Shown here one piece after another: positions 37,161 to 46,724 of a DNA stretch of 64,000 nt (its first letter is position 1; every line of letters begins with the position of its first letter). The notes under the pieces are model-generated. The model saw only the letters and a program-made list of their open reading frames with translations, was not told where the DNA came from and made no database searches. This DNA is from Bacteroidota bacterium (GTDB taxonomy: Bacteria; Bacteroidota; Bacteroidia; Chitinophagales; Chitinophagaceae). The position numbers were made by a program, and so were the translations under genes. The stretch is from NCBI GenBank assembly GCA_029555415.1, contig JAKPSI010000128.1, forward strand, positions 1-64,000, read 5' to 3'.

Positions 37161-38342
37161 TTAAAACTGATCGATGTTCTGCCAGGGATAGGTCGTATTC
37201 TTCACTACATCCAGTAACAGGTCCTGCATACCAAACACAAAAGGATTTTCACCGGCAACAGGGTCAACCCTTGAATTCAGCAACAGCGCCACGCACATAC
37301 CGTTATCATGCCGCATGAATCCGGTGCGGGTCCCGGGTAAACTGCCATAATTGAACCAGAGATGTTCCGCATTCCAGAGTCCGATCCCGCAGGCATAACT
37401 TGAAAATGCCGCCGAGGCCGTAGTGAATGTAGTGATCGATGAAGCATTGAGGATATCTGGCCTGGATGTAAAACCATCAACCGCGGTCACCAGTTTTAAA
37501 AGATCAGATGCCGTGGACATCAATCCGCCATCCGCATCTCTTCTCGGAAAAGCAATAGTATATACATAGGAAGCGTCATTCCCCTGTCCGTAATAAGTAA
37601 CTTCCTTCGTTTTCTTTTCAGCTTCGGTCTTTCCCGCGATATCCGTCAGCGTAACACCGACCGGTGCCAGCACATCTTCTTTGATGTAATTGATATATGT
37701 TTTACCGGAGACTTTTTCAATGATGCGGCCCAGCAGATTATAACCCACATTGGTGTAATCATACACCGTACCCGGTGCATTGGGATTCGGTCTTGTGCTC
37801 AATACCCAGTCGAACAACTGCTTATAGGTATATGCGGGATTCTGGTCGATCACATCACCACCGGTAGCGGCACCCCAGGAGCCCGATACATGCTGGAGGA
37901 GATGACGGACGGTCATGCCCAGTACATTCGTATTGTATGGTGCCACACCATAATCATTGCCCAGCACGCCGCCGGTACCGAATACTTTCTGATCGATGGT
38001 CAGCTTTCCGTCCTGGATCAGTTTCATGATCGCTACTCCGGTATACGTCTTGGATACACTTGCCAGGCGGAAACGATGCTGAGGTGTGACCAGTTCACCC
38101 GTTGTGGTATTGGCCTTGCCATAGCCCTTTATGTACACGAGTTTACCGTTCTTGGTTACTGCCAGCGATGCCCCCGGAATGTTGTAGGTGCTCATGAACG
38201 TGTTCACTTTTGCATCCAGTGCAGCGATATCGGCCTGTGTGACCGGATTGGTGCCGCCTCCGCCTCCGCCACCCCCTTTGTTACAGGAGAAGAACGGAAG
38301 GCTCAGAGAAAGGATCAGGATCGGTTTGAAAAATCTTTTCAT
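37161..38342 (-). CDS. Lipoprotein serine hydrolase (class C beta-lactamase / DD-peptidase fold)
   Basis: 393 residues. The lipoprotein signal ends at LPFFSC (Cys20) and is followed by a Gly-rich linker of eight glycines. The serine active site SVSK (Ser95, Lys98 in FRLASVSKTYTG) and YTN motif in VYDYTNVGYNLLG define the beta-lactamase family (AmpC, EstB, alkaline D-peptidases). It may cleave peptides or esters at the cell surface; substrate cannot be told. It is divergent from the TPR histidine kinase gene. Confidence 0.88.
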   Translation of the reverse strand: MKRFFKPILILSLSLPFFSCNKGGGGGGGGTNPVTQADIAALDAKVNTFMSTYNIPGASLAVTKNGKLVYIKGYGKANTTTGELVTPQHRFRLASVSKTYTGVAIMKLIQDGKLTIDQKVFGTGGVLGNDYGVAPYNTNVLGMTVRHLLQHVSGSWGAATGGDVIDQNPAYTYKQLFDWVLSTRPNPNAPGTVYDYTNVGYNLLGRIIEKVSGKTYINYIKEDVLAPVGVTLTDIAGKTEAEKKTKEVTYYGQGNDASYVYTIAFPRRDADGGLMSTASDLLKLVTAVDGFTSRPDILNASSITTFTTASAAFSSYACGIGLWNAEHLWFNYGSLPGTRTGFMRHDNGMCVALLLNSRVDPVAGENPFVFGMQDLLLDVVKNTTYPWQNIDQF

Positions 38343-38474
38343 GTTCTGTATTTGAATTTTTGGATAAGCGATGGAGTTCTTTGTAAAAATGCGGACTTTA
38401 CTACCCCTGAAGGATACTCCATTTGGATAGTTTTACAGGACCAGCGAACCCTTACATTTGTCTAAACTTATCTG

Positions 38475-40430
38475 ATGAAATATTTTCTCCTGTTCTTGTT
38501 AACCGTTGCCTGTATTCCAGTTGCAGGACAGGGTACGGTCATCGAAAGAACAAGGGAGAAAGTGTATGCATCCCGTACGGACGAAGAAAGGATCATCAAC
38601 CTGGTAGCCTTGTGCAAACTGAGGAACTCCCTGCCCGGTGATTCCATTCACTTCTATGCCAGCTGGATCGAAAAACTGGCTATTAAACTGAAAGACGACA
38701 GGAGCCTGGCCTGGGCTGAATACAGTTATATCAGCGGCGATCTGGCAAATGGAAAAACGGACAGCGTCATCTATAAGATCGATAACAGTACGCTGTTCAG
38801 GAACATCAAAAAAACGGACCCCTCACTGTACTATAAGGTATGGCTGCTGAAAGCGAATGCCCTGAACAGGCAGAACGACCGGACCGCCGCGCTGGACCTT
38901 GAACTCAGATTGCTCAATGAAGCAGAGAAAGACGGCGATCTCAATGCCCGTTTATTCATCATGAATTTCATTGGTGCCACCTATTTGAATGTGAACCGGC
39001 AGGAAGATGCCCGGTCCACCTGGATGCAGGCACTACAACTGACACGGGAAAACAGGAACCCGGAGCATGATGAGATCGAAGCGTACATCAGCTCCAATCT
39101 TGCCCTGTACTATTTTGACAAATACAATCTCACGGGGGCCGTGTTGTACCGCGACAGTTTTTTGACCACCATCAATTACACCATTGAATTGTCCCGCAGG
39201 AATGAGAACCTGAGCGCGCTGGCATCCTCTCTGAGCATCCGTGGCAGCTACTATGGCGGCGCGAAGCAATTCGCACTGGGTGAACAGGACCTGAAGGAAG
39301 GATTGAACATCAGGAAAAAGATCGGCGACCCCCTTTATATCATGAATGATTTCATGAGTCTGGCCAGCTACTACTACAGTCAGAAAAAATTTGATCAGTG
39401 CATTACAACTACAAGGGAAGGCATTGCATTGGCCGACAGCAACCACATCAAAGGAGAACAGATCCGGCTGATGTTACTGACCGCCTATGCCTATAAGGCG
39501 ATGGGCGATTTCAAAGGATACAGCGTCGCGCTGGAACAGTACATGGTTGCCAATGATGCCGCCGGCAAAGCGAACAGTGCCGAGAAGATCGCCGAGATCC
39601 AGACCAAATATGATGTGCAGAAAAAAGAAACACTCATCGCGCAGCAAAAACTGGAATTGTTCCAGCGGAACCTTTTCTTATTTACTGCCGGGTTCGCGGT
39701 ATTGGCACTGCTGGTCTTTCTGTTGGTCCGGTTCAGAAGATACCAGCATCTGGAAAAAATAAAACTGGCCAAAAGACTTGAAGAAGAGAAAAAGGCGAAT
39801 GAACTGGCAATAAAGGAGGCTGGCGAAAATGAACGTAAAAGAATCGCGGCCGAACTGCATGACAATCTGGGCGTGCAGGCCAATGCCATCCTCTACAACA
39901 GCAGTTTGCTGAACCTGAATGACCCCGCCAGTAATGATGTGGTGACGGATCTCCAGGAAACCGCGAAGGAAATGCTGGTCAACCTGCGTGAAACGCTCTG
40001 GGCGATGAAGACCAGTGATGTTTCAGCAACGGATCTGTGGATGCGGATCGTTAATTTCATGAAGCAGATGGGCAGGCATTATACGTTCATCCATTTCAAA
40101 GTGGAGGGAACGGCACCCGAACAGCTGATCCTCCCCTCCAGCAAAGCATTGAACATGGTACTGGTGTTACAGGAAGCGGTCAATAACGCCGTGAAACATT
40201 CCGGTGCCACGACCATCAAAGCGATCAGTACATGGGAAGATCAGCAATGGAATATATCCATCCAGGACGAAGGGGCAGGATTCAGTATGGCAGAGGCAGA
40301 AAACAAAACCGATAGTTATGGCCTGCAAAATATGAAAGAAAGAGCCGCGGCAGGTGATTTCACGATCCATATGACATCTTCACCCGGAAGCGGGGCAACG
40401 GTCAGTATCGGGATCGCGATCCGGAAATGA
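38475..40430 (+). CDS. TPR-containing membrane sensor histidine kinase (HisKA_3/NarX type)
   Basis: 651 residues. Signal peptide 1-18 (ending PVAGQ), a TPR-like sensor region (about 30-380, presumably periplasmic), one membrane span at about 396-418 (LFLFTAGFAVLALLVFLLVRF), a short coiled coil, then the dimerisation/phosphoacceptor helix with His462 in RKRIAAELHDNLG. The HATPase domain has QEAVNNAVKHSGA (N box), DEGAGF (G1) and GLQNMKERA plus GSGATVSI (G2). It is followed 30 nt later by a NarL-type regulator, so the two form a two-component pair. The signal is unknown. Confidence 0.92.
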   Translation: MKYFLLFLLTVACIPVAGQGTVIERTREKVYASRTDEERIINLVALCKLRNSLPGDSIHFYASWIEKLAIKLKDDRSLAWAEYSYISGDLANGKTDSVIYKIDNSTLFRNIKKTDPSLYYKVWLLKANALNRQNDRTAALDLELRLLNEAEKDGDLNARLFIMNFIGATYLNVNRQEDARSTWMQALQLTRENRNPEHDEIEAYISSNLALYYFDKYNLTGAVLYRDSFLTTINYTIELSRRNENLSALASSLSIRGSYYGGAKQFALGEQDLKEGLNIRKKIGDPLYIMNDFMSLASYYYSQKKFDQCITTTREGIALADSNHIKGEQIRLMLLTAYAYKAMGDFKGYSVALEQYMVANDAAGKANSAEKIAEIQTKYDVQKKETLIAQQKLELFQRNLFLFTAGFAVLALLVFLLVRFRRYQHLEKIKLAKRLEEEKKANELAIKEAGENERKRIAAELHDNLGVQANAILYNSSLLNLNDPASNDVVTDLQETAKEMLVNLRETLWAMKTSDVSATDLWMRIVNFMKQMGRHYTFIHFKVEGTAPEQLILPSSKALNMVLVLQEAVNNAVKHSGATTIKAISTWEDQQWNISIQDEGAGFSMAEAENKTDSYGLQNMKERAAAGDFTIHMTSSPGSGATVSIGIAIRK

Positions 40431-40460
40431 CAACATCACTCACTAAATGATCAATGACGC

Positions 40461-41129
40461 ATGATGATACGTGTTGCAATAGTTGACGACAAACCGAATA
40501 ACCGGCGGGTGATCACCGATAAACTCGGACGTGATGACCGTTTCATGGTCGCATTTGAAGCCCGTGACGGAGAAGATTTTCTGTTACGGATGAAGGACCT
40601 GGCTGGAACTGAATATCCGCATGTCGTATTGATGGACCTGGAAATGCCGCATGTGGACGGCGTTACGGCCATCGCGACCGCTTCCTCATTGTATCCTTCC
40701 GTTAGTTTTGTGGTGCTGACGATCTTTGATGATGATGAAAAGATCTTCAAAGCGATCAGGGCCGGAGCCTGTGGTTATCTGCTGAAAGATGAAAGCGGGA
40801 AGGTCATCACGGACATGCTCATCAACCTGCGGGAAAGCGGAGCAGGGCCCATTTCGCCAAGTATCGCTTATAAGATCCTGCAGATGGTACAACAGCCGGA
40901 ACTGGTGAAGAGCGAAAAGGAAAAACAGGAGAATATCTTCCTGCTGAGCGACCGTGAAAAAGAGATCTTACAACTCCTCAGCGAGGGACTTGAATACAAA
41001 GAGATCGGCAGCAGGATCTTCATCAGTCCGAATACCGTCAAGAAGCACTGCATCAGCATTTATCAGAAACTGCATGTAAGCGGCAAAGCACAGGCACTGC
41101 GTATCGCATATACAAAGGGATTGATCTGA
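40461..41129 (+). CDS. NarL/FixJ-type response regulator
   Basis: 222 residues. The receiver domain has the acidic pair in VAIVDD and the phospho-acceptor Asp59 in VVLMDLEMP, followed by CGYLLKDE. The LuxR-type helix-turn-helix (about 155-220) has LSDREKEILQLLSEGLEYKEI and ISPNTVKKHCISIYQKL. The cognate kinase is the gene immediately upstream. Two neighbouring ATG codons (40461, 40464) are equally possible. Confidence 0.93.
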   Translation: MMIRVAIVDDKPNNRRVITDKLGRDDRFMVAFEARDGEDFLLRMKDLAGTEYPHVVLMDLEMPHVDGVTAIATASSLYPSVSFVVLTIFDDDEKIFKAIRAGACGYLLKDESGKVITDMLINLRESGAGPISPSIAYKILQMVQQPELVKSEKEKQENIFLLSDREKEILQLLSEGLEYKEIGSRIFISPNTVKKHCISIYQKLHVSGKAQALRIAYTKGLI

Positions 41130-41202
41130 CGGAGTTGAGCACTGACCTGCCAGGCCTGTCCTTCCTCCGTAATTTTCTTTACATTCGGAAAAACTTCGGA
41201 TC

Positions 41203-42108
41203 ATGAACCCTCCCCTTTCCAGCCCCGACCGCAGAACCTTTTTGAAACACAGCCTGCAGATCGCCGGCGGAACGGCGTTGATGGGCCTGCCGGTTTTCGG
41301 TCATGCCGAAACACATACAGCAACCACATATACTGTTCAGGATATCATCAACATCATCCTCAAAGAAGTGAAGATCGATGCCATACCCGACACCATCGAT
41401 ACAATTAAATACGGAAAGATGGATACAATCGTAACGGGCATCATCAGTACCATGTTCCCGACCGTTGCTATCATTGAACAGGCCGTGAAACTGAAAGCGA
41501 ACCTGATCATCGTGCATGAACCCACTTTTTATTCAGGTCTTGACCGGACGGAAAAGCTGAAGGATAACGAAGTGATGAAGCAGAAAAAAGCTTTGCTCGA
41601 TGAACACGGTATCGTGATCTGGCGCTTCCATGATTACAGTCACATGATGAAACCCGACATGATCCTGGAAGGCTTTAATAAAAAGATGGGCTGGAAAAAC
41701 GGAACAGAAACGGACCCGATCATTCATATCCCAACAACTGATTTACGTTCGCTGGTGCAGCAGCTGAAGAAGAAATTATCCATTTCACATGTACGGGTGA
41801 TGGGCGATCTGTCGCAGTCCTGCCGGAATATCGCCTTGCTGCCCGGTGCATGGGGCGTTGATAAACACGTGGAGTATGTCGAAAAATACAAACCTGATGT
41901 GATCCTGGTAGGTGAACAGGTGGAATGGGAAACCACGGAATACTTCCGGGACGGAAGATATATGGGATTGAAAACGTCTATGATCATCCTGGGACATGCC
42001 GTCAGTGAAGAACCCGGCATGGAATTATTCGCGCCGTGGTTGCGGCCGAAAGTACCGGGCCTCACCGTTACACATATTGCTACGGGTGATCCTTATACCT
42101 GGCTCTGA
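41203..42108 (+). CDS. Tat-signal Nif3-like dinuclear-metal protein
   Basis: 301 residues. The start contains PDRRTFLKHSLQIAGG, a near-ideal twin-arginine signal, ending around HAETHT. The rest is a Nif3/DUF34 (GTP cyclohydrolase I type 2-like) domain: IVTGIISTMFPTVAIIEQAV, then NLIIVHEPTFY (metal His), WRFHDYSHMMKPDMI, VRVMGDLSQ. Nif3 proteins bind two metal ions as hexamers and are normally cytoplasmic; an exported form is uncommon. The gene stands alone downstream of the response regulator. Confidence 0.82.
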   Translation: MNPPLSSPDRRTFLKHSLQIAGGTALMGLPVFGHAETHTATTYTVQDIINIILKEVKIDAIPDTIDTIKYGKMDTIVTGIISTMFPTVAIIEQAVKLKANLIIVHEPTFYSGLDRTEKLKDNEVMKQKKALLDEHGIVIWRFHDYSHMMKPDMILEGFNKKMGWKNGTETDPIIHIPTTDLRSLVQQLKKKLSISHVRVMGDLSQSCRNIALLPGAWGVDKHVEYVEKYKPDVILVGEQVEWETTEYFRDGRYMGLKTSMIILGHAVSEEPGMELFAPWLRPKVPGLTVTHIATGDPYTWL

Positions 42109-42263
42109 CAGTACCCGCACAAGCCGCACAATTTTTTTTCAGGAAGTCCTTTCAGAATTTCAGGGTAATGTGTTTATTTTACCGTTACCGGGCAAAATAC
42201 GGAACGTTCTGCCCGCATTCAACCTAACCACTGGTCTCTCAGACCGGACTCAAACCTTATCGC

Positions 42264-43313
42264 ATGCGGATCGTATTCGGATGGAACAACTTCACCATTA
42301 AATCCTACAAACCAAAAGAGCTCGGACTTACTCAGGAAGACACGAATGATTTCCGGATCGAAGCCCGGCAATCCTATTTTCATTTATTCTGGATCCCTTT
42401 CTTTGGGTTAGGTAAGAAATGGGTGATCCGCAAAGGAAGCAACACTTATGAGTTGCCTGCGCAATACCAGCACAAGGTGAATGAACAGAATATCCGGCTC
42501 CGGACACCCTGGTACACATTCGCAGGACCGTTGCTGATCCTTGCCGGCCTGATCGGCTTCTGGGCCTACACTCAATATGATGAATACGAGCAGCAGCAGC
42601 TCGGTAAAGCATACTACAAGCAAAAAACGGATGCCTTGCAAGCTTCAGTGAACGGGCTTTCCGACAAACACATCCTTACAATATCCGACGTATCGGGTTA
42701 TGACGAAGAAAGACATGTTTACCTGAAAGTAGAAAAGGTCAGCGGTGAACAGGTGACCGTTTCATATCTGAAAGCAAATAAAATTTCCGCTTCAGATAAC
42801 TGGCGAACTATTGAAGATTATTATAACAACAACAAAGGGTCGCTTCCCGTTTATACCATCTCCAAACAACAATTGCTGTCCAGCATTGTTTTGGATTCCC
42901 GTCTCTCCAGGGCCCCCGGCCGGCCGGGTATTGCATTCCTGAACGGAGACACCGTTAAATATGCTCTGACACAGGCGGAACGTTGTTTTGGGCCACTAGT
43001 TAAAGACCGCAATACAGGCAGTTTTAGTGGCGGTGAACTGCACATGGAACTGTATAATGACGGCTGGCCAGCACAGATCACTGACCTGAAGATCACCAAA
43101 GGAGACATGAAACTGAGGTCCACACTCCCGATCGATATGCCTTCATCCACCGGCTACCAATTCCCTGAAACTGATATCCGTTTCTCCGGTTACACCTATA
43201 ATAGTCCCTATACATTCACCATGGAGGTTACTGATTCATCAGGTGCAAAACACAGCTACACAGTGGAAGGAACGTACCTGAAAAAAAATATTGTGAATAC
43301 CACCCGTTACTGA
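42264..43313 (+). CDS. Single-span membrane protein, unknown function
   Basis: 349 residues: a cytoplasmic start (MRIVFGWNNFTIKSYKPKEL) that includes two basic strands, one membrane span at about 82-104 (FAGPLLILAGLIGFWAY), and a large outer domain rich in Tyr, Ser and Thr. No catalytic motif. It lies 25 nt before the next plus-strand gene, so the two may be co-expressed. Family not recognised. Confidence 0.65.
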   Translation: MRIVFGWNNFTIKSYKPKELGLTQEDTNDFRIEARQSYFHLFWIPFFGLGKKWVIRKGSNTYELPAQYQHKVNEQNIRLRTPWYTFAGPLLILAGLIGFWAYTQYDEYEQQQLGKAYYKQKTDALQASVNGLSDKHILTISDVSGYDEERHVYLKVEKVSGEQVTVSYLKANKISASDNWRTIEDYYNNNKGSLPVYTISKQQLLSSIVLDSRLSRAPGRPGIAFLNGDTVKYALTQAERCFGPLVKDRNTGSFSGGELHMELYNDGWPAQITDLKITKGDMKLRSTLPIDMPSSTGYQFPETDIRFSGYTYNSPYTFTMEVTDSSGAKHSYTVEGTYLKKNIVNTTRY

Positions 43314-43338
43314 CCAAAAACACAACTGTTACAAATAC

Positions 43339-44058
43339 ATGAAATTCATACTGAGCAGCTTTGCATTGCTTTTCATCATCCATACATCAGCACAAACGCT
43401 GACACTGTACGGAAAAGTCGATTATTTCGGGCCGGCGGATCATGGCCCAATATTTTATTCTACGAACGGAGAAGCATTCAGCAAACAAAAATATATCACC
43501 TACGATCAGAACGGATCCTACAGTTTCAGTATCACACTTGCAGATGTAAACAAAAAAGCGATCACCAGTATCGCTTTCGGACTTGCATTGAACAGTGACC
43601 TCGCTTCCAGCGATGCCTGTGTACACCGGGTCAATATCAGTACCATACTGCAGGATCCAAAATTCAGGAACAGCCCATCCATCCGCGTACATACCGACCT
43701 GATGACCTCTTCTAACTGTGAAGCCGCCGAATATTCAAATGCCGGTGAAGACGGCAATGAGGGTCTTACCGGCTATTATCATATGCAGCGCCAGGACACG
43801 ATCTGGGAGCTGCACCTGAAGCCGGAGCTTTACAATTGTACCGCAACCTTCGGACCGGAAAGTGAAGACAGGATGAATAAAATGACCGGAAACTGGCAAT
43901 ACAATAAAGAGACCCGAAAACTTTCCCTGATCTTTTATGAACAATGGAATGAAAAATTCGGGATCGGTTTGAGTGTGACCCGGCGATTTGATTTTGATGT
44001 GACGGAGAACAAGGGAAAATTCTCTTTCAGTTCCGATAATTATAAGCTATCCAGATAG
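43339..44058 (+). CDS. Exported protein of unknown function
   Basis: 239 residues with signal peptide (MKFILSSFALLFIIHTSAQ). The first part reads like a carboxypeptidase-regulatory-like beta sandwich (LTLYGKVDYFGPADHGPIFY). The C-terminal part repeats strand patterns with charged turns (GYYHMQRQDTIWELHLKPE, TGNWQYNKETRKLSLIFYE). Four cysteines (near 94, 129 and 163 among them) could form disulphides. Follows the membrane-protein gene. Confidence 0.6.
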   Translation: MKFILSSFALLFIIHTSAQTLTLYGKVDYFGPADHGPIFYSTNGEAFSKQKYITYDQNGSYSFSITLADVNKKAITSIAFGLALNSDLASSDACVHRVNISTILQDPKFRNSPSIRVHTDLMTSSNCEAAEYSNAGEDGNEGLTGYYHMQRQDTIWELHLKPELYNCTATFGPESEDRMNKMTGNWQYNKETRKLSLIFYEQWNEKFGIGLSVTRRFDFDVTENKGKFSFSSDNYKLSR

Positions 44059-44255
44059 CACCTGTTTCCGGCAAGATCGGGTTTATAACTGCTAAACAAT
44101 TGACCCGAACAGTTGCAATATTTTTTTAATATTGAAACGGCCCTCATATTTCCGGTTGCACATATCCGTTGCGCCGATTAAAGATTTATATTTAGTGCTT
44201 TAACAGGATAACCCCTGTTCCAACAAGAAACCTAACCAACTAAACTGCATTTCAA

Positions 44256-46640
44256 ATGATCAGATTCATTTTGGCCGCGTTTTGCATTTGCTGCATCGCG
44301 ACCAGCCAGGCACAATCCTGCCCCGGCCTCGGAAGTATCAACTATCAGAAATGGAATAACATCAGCGGCACTTCGGTCACCAACCTGACCTCCAACACCA
44401 GATACCCCAACAGTCCTTCCGTTTCCGGCACCCTGACCTCATTTGAATTGCCGCAGAATTCCGGTAATAATTATGGTGTGAAAGTGTACGGGTATATCTG
44501 TCCGCCCACTACCGGCAACTATGTCTTCTGGATCGCGGCGGATGACGCCTCAGAGCTCTGGATCAGTACGACCGGCAGTTCCGCCAACAAAGTGAAACGC
44601 GCCTGGAATACAGCATTCACCAATTCACGCCAGTGGAATAAATATGCTACACAGAAATCCGTGTCCATCGCGTTGACCGCCGGAACGAAATACTATGTCG
44701 AAGCCCTGATGAAAGAAGGTTCCAGTGGTGATAATATGGCAGTGGGCTGGGCCAAACCCGGACAAAGCACAACAGCCCCCAGTGAAGTGATCCCGGGATC
44801 TGTCCTCTCTGTCAGCGCCAACACTGACGCAACCGCACCTACAGCCCCCACTGCGCTGGCGGCTGCCAATACCACGACCACCTCATTCACACTTTCTTGG
44901 TCCCCGTCCACCGACAATATCGGTGTGACCGGATATGATATTTACCGCAATGGGGTTAAGATCAATACCGCCAACATGATCGGCACTTCCTACAGTGTGA
45001 CAGGTTGCGCACCCAACACCGCGTATGCCATCACAGTGAAAGCAAAGGATGCTGCCGGCAATGTATCCGTTGCCAGCAGCACACTCAATGTAACAACGAT
45101 CGCCGCCACTGCAGCATCCGAGGTGTTCACCGTCAGGACCGTTATCGCCAATCAGCGCATGCCGCATGATCTTGTGTACGGCCCCGATAATAATCTTTGG
45201 TACACCGAAAGATTCGCAGGTAAGGTCAGCTTTGTGGACCCCGCAACAGGGGTCAAGAAAACAGTACTGACGCTGGGCTCCAAAATGGTATTGGTGGGCG
45301 GACAGGACGGTTTGATGGGACTGGCCATTCATCCGCAATTCAACAGCGGTTCACCTTATGTTTACATCTCTTACACCTATCAGTCACTCAGCAATATCTT
45401 ACGTAAAACAAAGATCGAACGTTACACCTACGACTTCAATACGCAAACACTCGTTTCCCCGGTTACAGTGCTGGCCGATATTCCCGGCAGTAATGATCAC
45501 AACTCAGCAAGACTGGCCATCGGACCCGATCTGAAATTGTATTACTCCGTAGGTGATATGGGTGCCGGTCAGTTCGACAACCTGACACGCACACAGAATG
45601 CGCAGAACCTGAATGTGTATGAAGGAAAGATCTTAAGACTGAACACGGATACCATCCCCGGTGGTTCCTGGATCCCTTCCGACAATCCTTATACCAATGC
45701 CGGTGTACCTACAGCTGTTTACACATTTGGTCACCGCAATCCGCAGGGATTGGTCTGGGGCAATGTGAACGGAACGGATATTCTATATAGCAGTGAACAC
45801 GGACCCTACAGTGATGATGAGATCAACATCATTGAAAGAGGCCGTAACTATGGATGGCCTGCTGTAGCTGGTTTCTGCGATGGCAACTATAACGGAAGAG
45901 TGATCGGCACCTTCACTGTTGTGAATGAACAATCCAATTGCACCACGCTGAATGTAAGGGAACCGATGCGTTCCATCTTCCCTTCAGAAAATCCGCCCAC
46001 CGGTGGTGACAATATGACCTGGCCTTCCATGGCGCCCTCCGGTACTGATTTCTATGGCAGCACCGCGATACCCGGCTGGCAGAATTCACTGCTGGTGGCT
46101 ATGCTGAAAACAGGCACCATCACGCGTTACAAACTGAGTAATGACGGTCAGACGATCTTATCCGATACGATCAATTACTTCCGCGGTCTCGGACGTTTTC
46201 GCGATGTAGTGGTATCGCCTGATGGCATGAAGATCTATGTGGCCTGCGATTCCAGTGGTTCCACATCCGGACCGACCGGAAACGTGACCACTACCCCTGC
46301 CAATCCCGGCAGCATCCTGGAATTCACCTATGTGCCTTCCGGTAAAGGTCTGATCACAAAAGGCCAGGAAATGCAATTGCCAATGAATGAGGTGAAAGAT
46401 AAAACGACGGAGATCTACCCGAATCCTGCCGACCAGTTCGTGGTCGTATATAATTATGTGAACGAACCCCGCACTGCACTGCTGTTCGACCTGAACGGAA
46501 GGGTGCTGCAGCGGATCACACTGAACAAGCAGGCCACCAGGATCAATACAGGCAACCTGAAACCAGGTCTGTACATTCTGAAAGTGACCGATGCAAATAA
46601 TAAAATGATCCGGACCGAGAAGATCATCATTAATCACTAA
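44256..46640 (+). CDS. Secreted PA14-Fn3-sugar dehydrogenase with T9SS sorting tail
   Basis: 794 residues. Order: signal peptide (ending TSQAQ), a PA14-like carbohydrate-binding domain (about 25-190; GYICPPTTGNYVFWIAADD, AGTKYYVEALMKEG), a fibronectin type III domain (about 195-283), a glucose/sorbosone dehydrogenase propeller (about 290-690; PHDLVYGPDNNLWYTERFAG, GLMGLAIHPQFN, GHRNPQGLVWG, SEHGPYSDDEINI), and a type IX sorting domain (about 720-794; EIYPNPADQFVVV ... GLYILKVTDANN). The enzyme type usually uses PQQ to oxidise aldoses at the cell surface. The T9SS tail places it outside the cell. It ends in a shared terminator. Confidence 0.88.
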   Translation: MIRFILAAFCICCIATSQAQSCPGLGSINYQKWNNISGTSVTNLTSNTRYPNSPSVSGTLTSFELPQNSGNNYGVKVYGYICPPTTGNYVFWIAADDASELWISTTGSSANKVKRAWNTAFTNSRQWNKYATQKSVSIALTAGTKYYVEALMKEGSSGDNMAVGWAKPGQSTTAPSEVIPGSVLSVSANTDATAPTAPTALAAANTTTTSFTLSWSPSTDNIGVTGYDIYRNGVKINTANMIGTSYSVTGCAPNTAYAITVKAKDAAGNVSVASSTLNVTTIAATAASEVFTVRTVIANQRMPHDLVYGPDNNLWYTERFAGKVSFVDPATGVKKTVLTLGSKMVLVGGQDGLMGLAIHPQFNSGSPYVYISYTYQSLSNILRKTKIERYTYDFNTQTLVSPVTVLADIPGSNDHNSARLAIGPDLKLYYSVGDMGAGQFDNLTRTQNAQNLNVYEGKILRLNTDTIPGGSWIPSDNPYTNAGVPTAVYTFGHRNPQGLVWGNVNGTDILYSSEHGPYSDDEINIIERGRNYGWPAVAGFCDGNYNGRVIGTFTVVNEQSNCTTLNVREPMRSIFPSENPPTGGDNMTWPSMAPSGTDFYGSTAIPGWQNSLLVAMLKTGTITRYKLSNDGQTILSDTINYFRGLGRFRDVVVSPDGMKIYVACDSSGSTSGPTGNVTTTPANPGSILEFTYVPSGKGLITKGQEMQLPMNEVKDKTTEIYPNPADQFVVVYNYVNEPRTALLFDLNGRVLQRITLNKQATRINTGNLKPGLYILKVTDANNKMIRTEKIIINH

Positions 46641-46661
46641 GGAACGAACCCTGCTAAATAA

Positions 46662-46705
46662 AAAAGAGACCGATCATCCGGAATACCGGAAGATCGGTCT
46701 CTTTT
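46662..46705. terminator. Long bidirectional terminator
   Basis: AAAAGAGACCGATC (46662-46675) pairs with GATCGGTCTCTTTT (46692-46705); inner CCGG/CCGG can extend the stem. It serves the sugar dehydrogenase (plus strand) and the lipocalin-like gene (minus strand). Confidence 0.9.
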
Positions 46706-46724
46706 ATTTGTTCGACCCTTTTAC

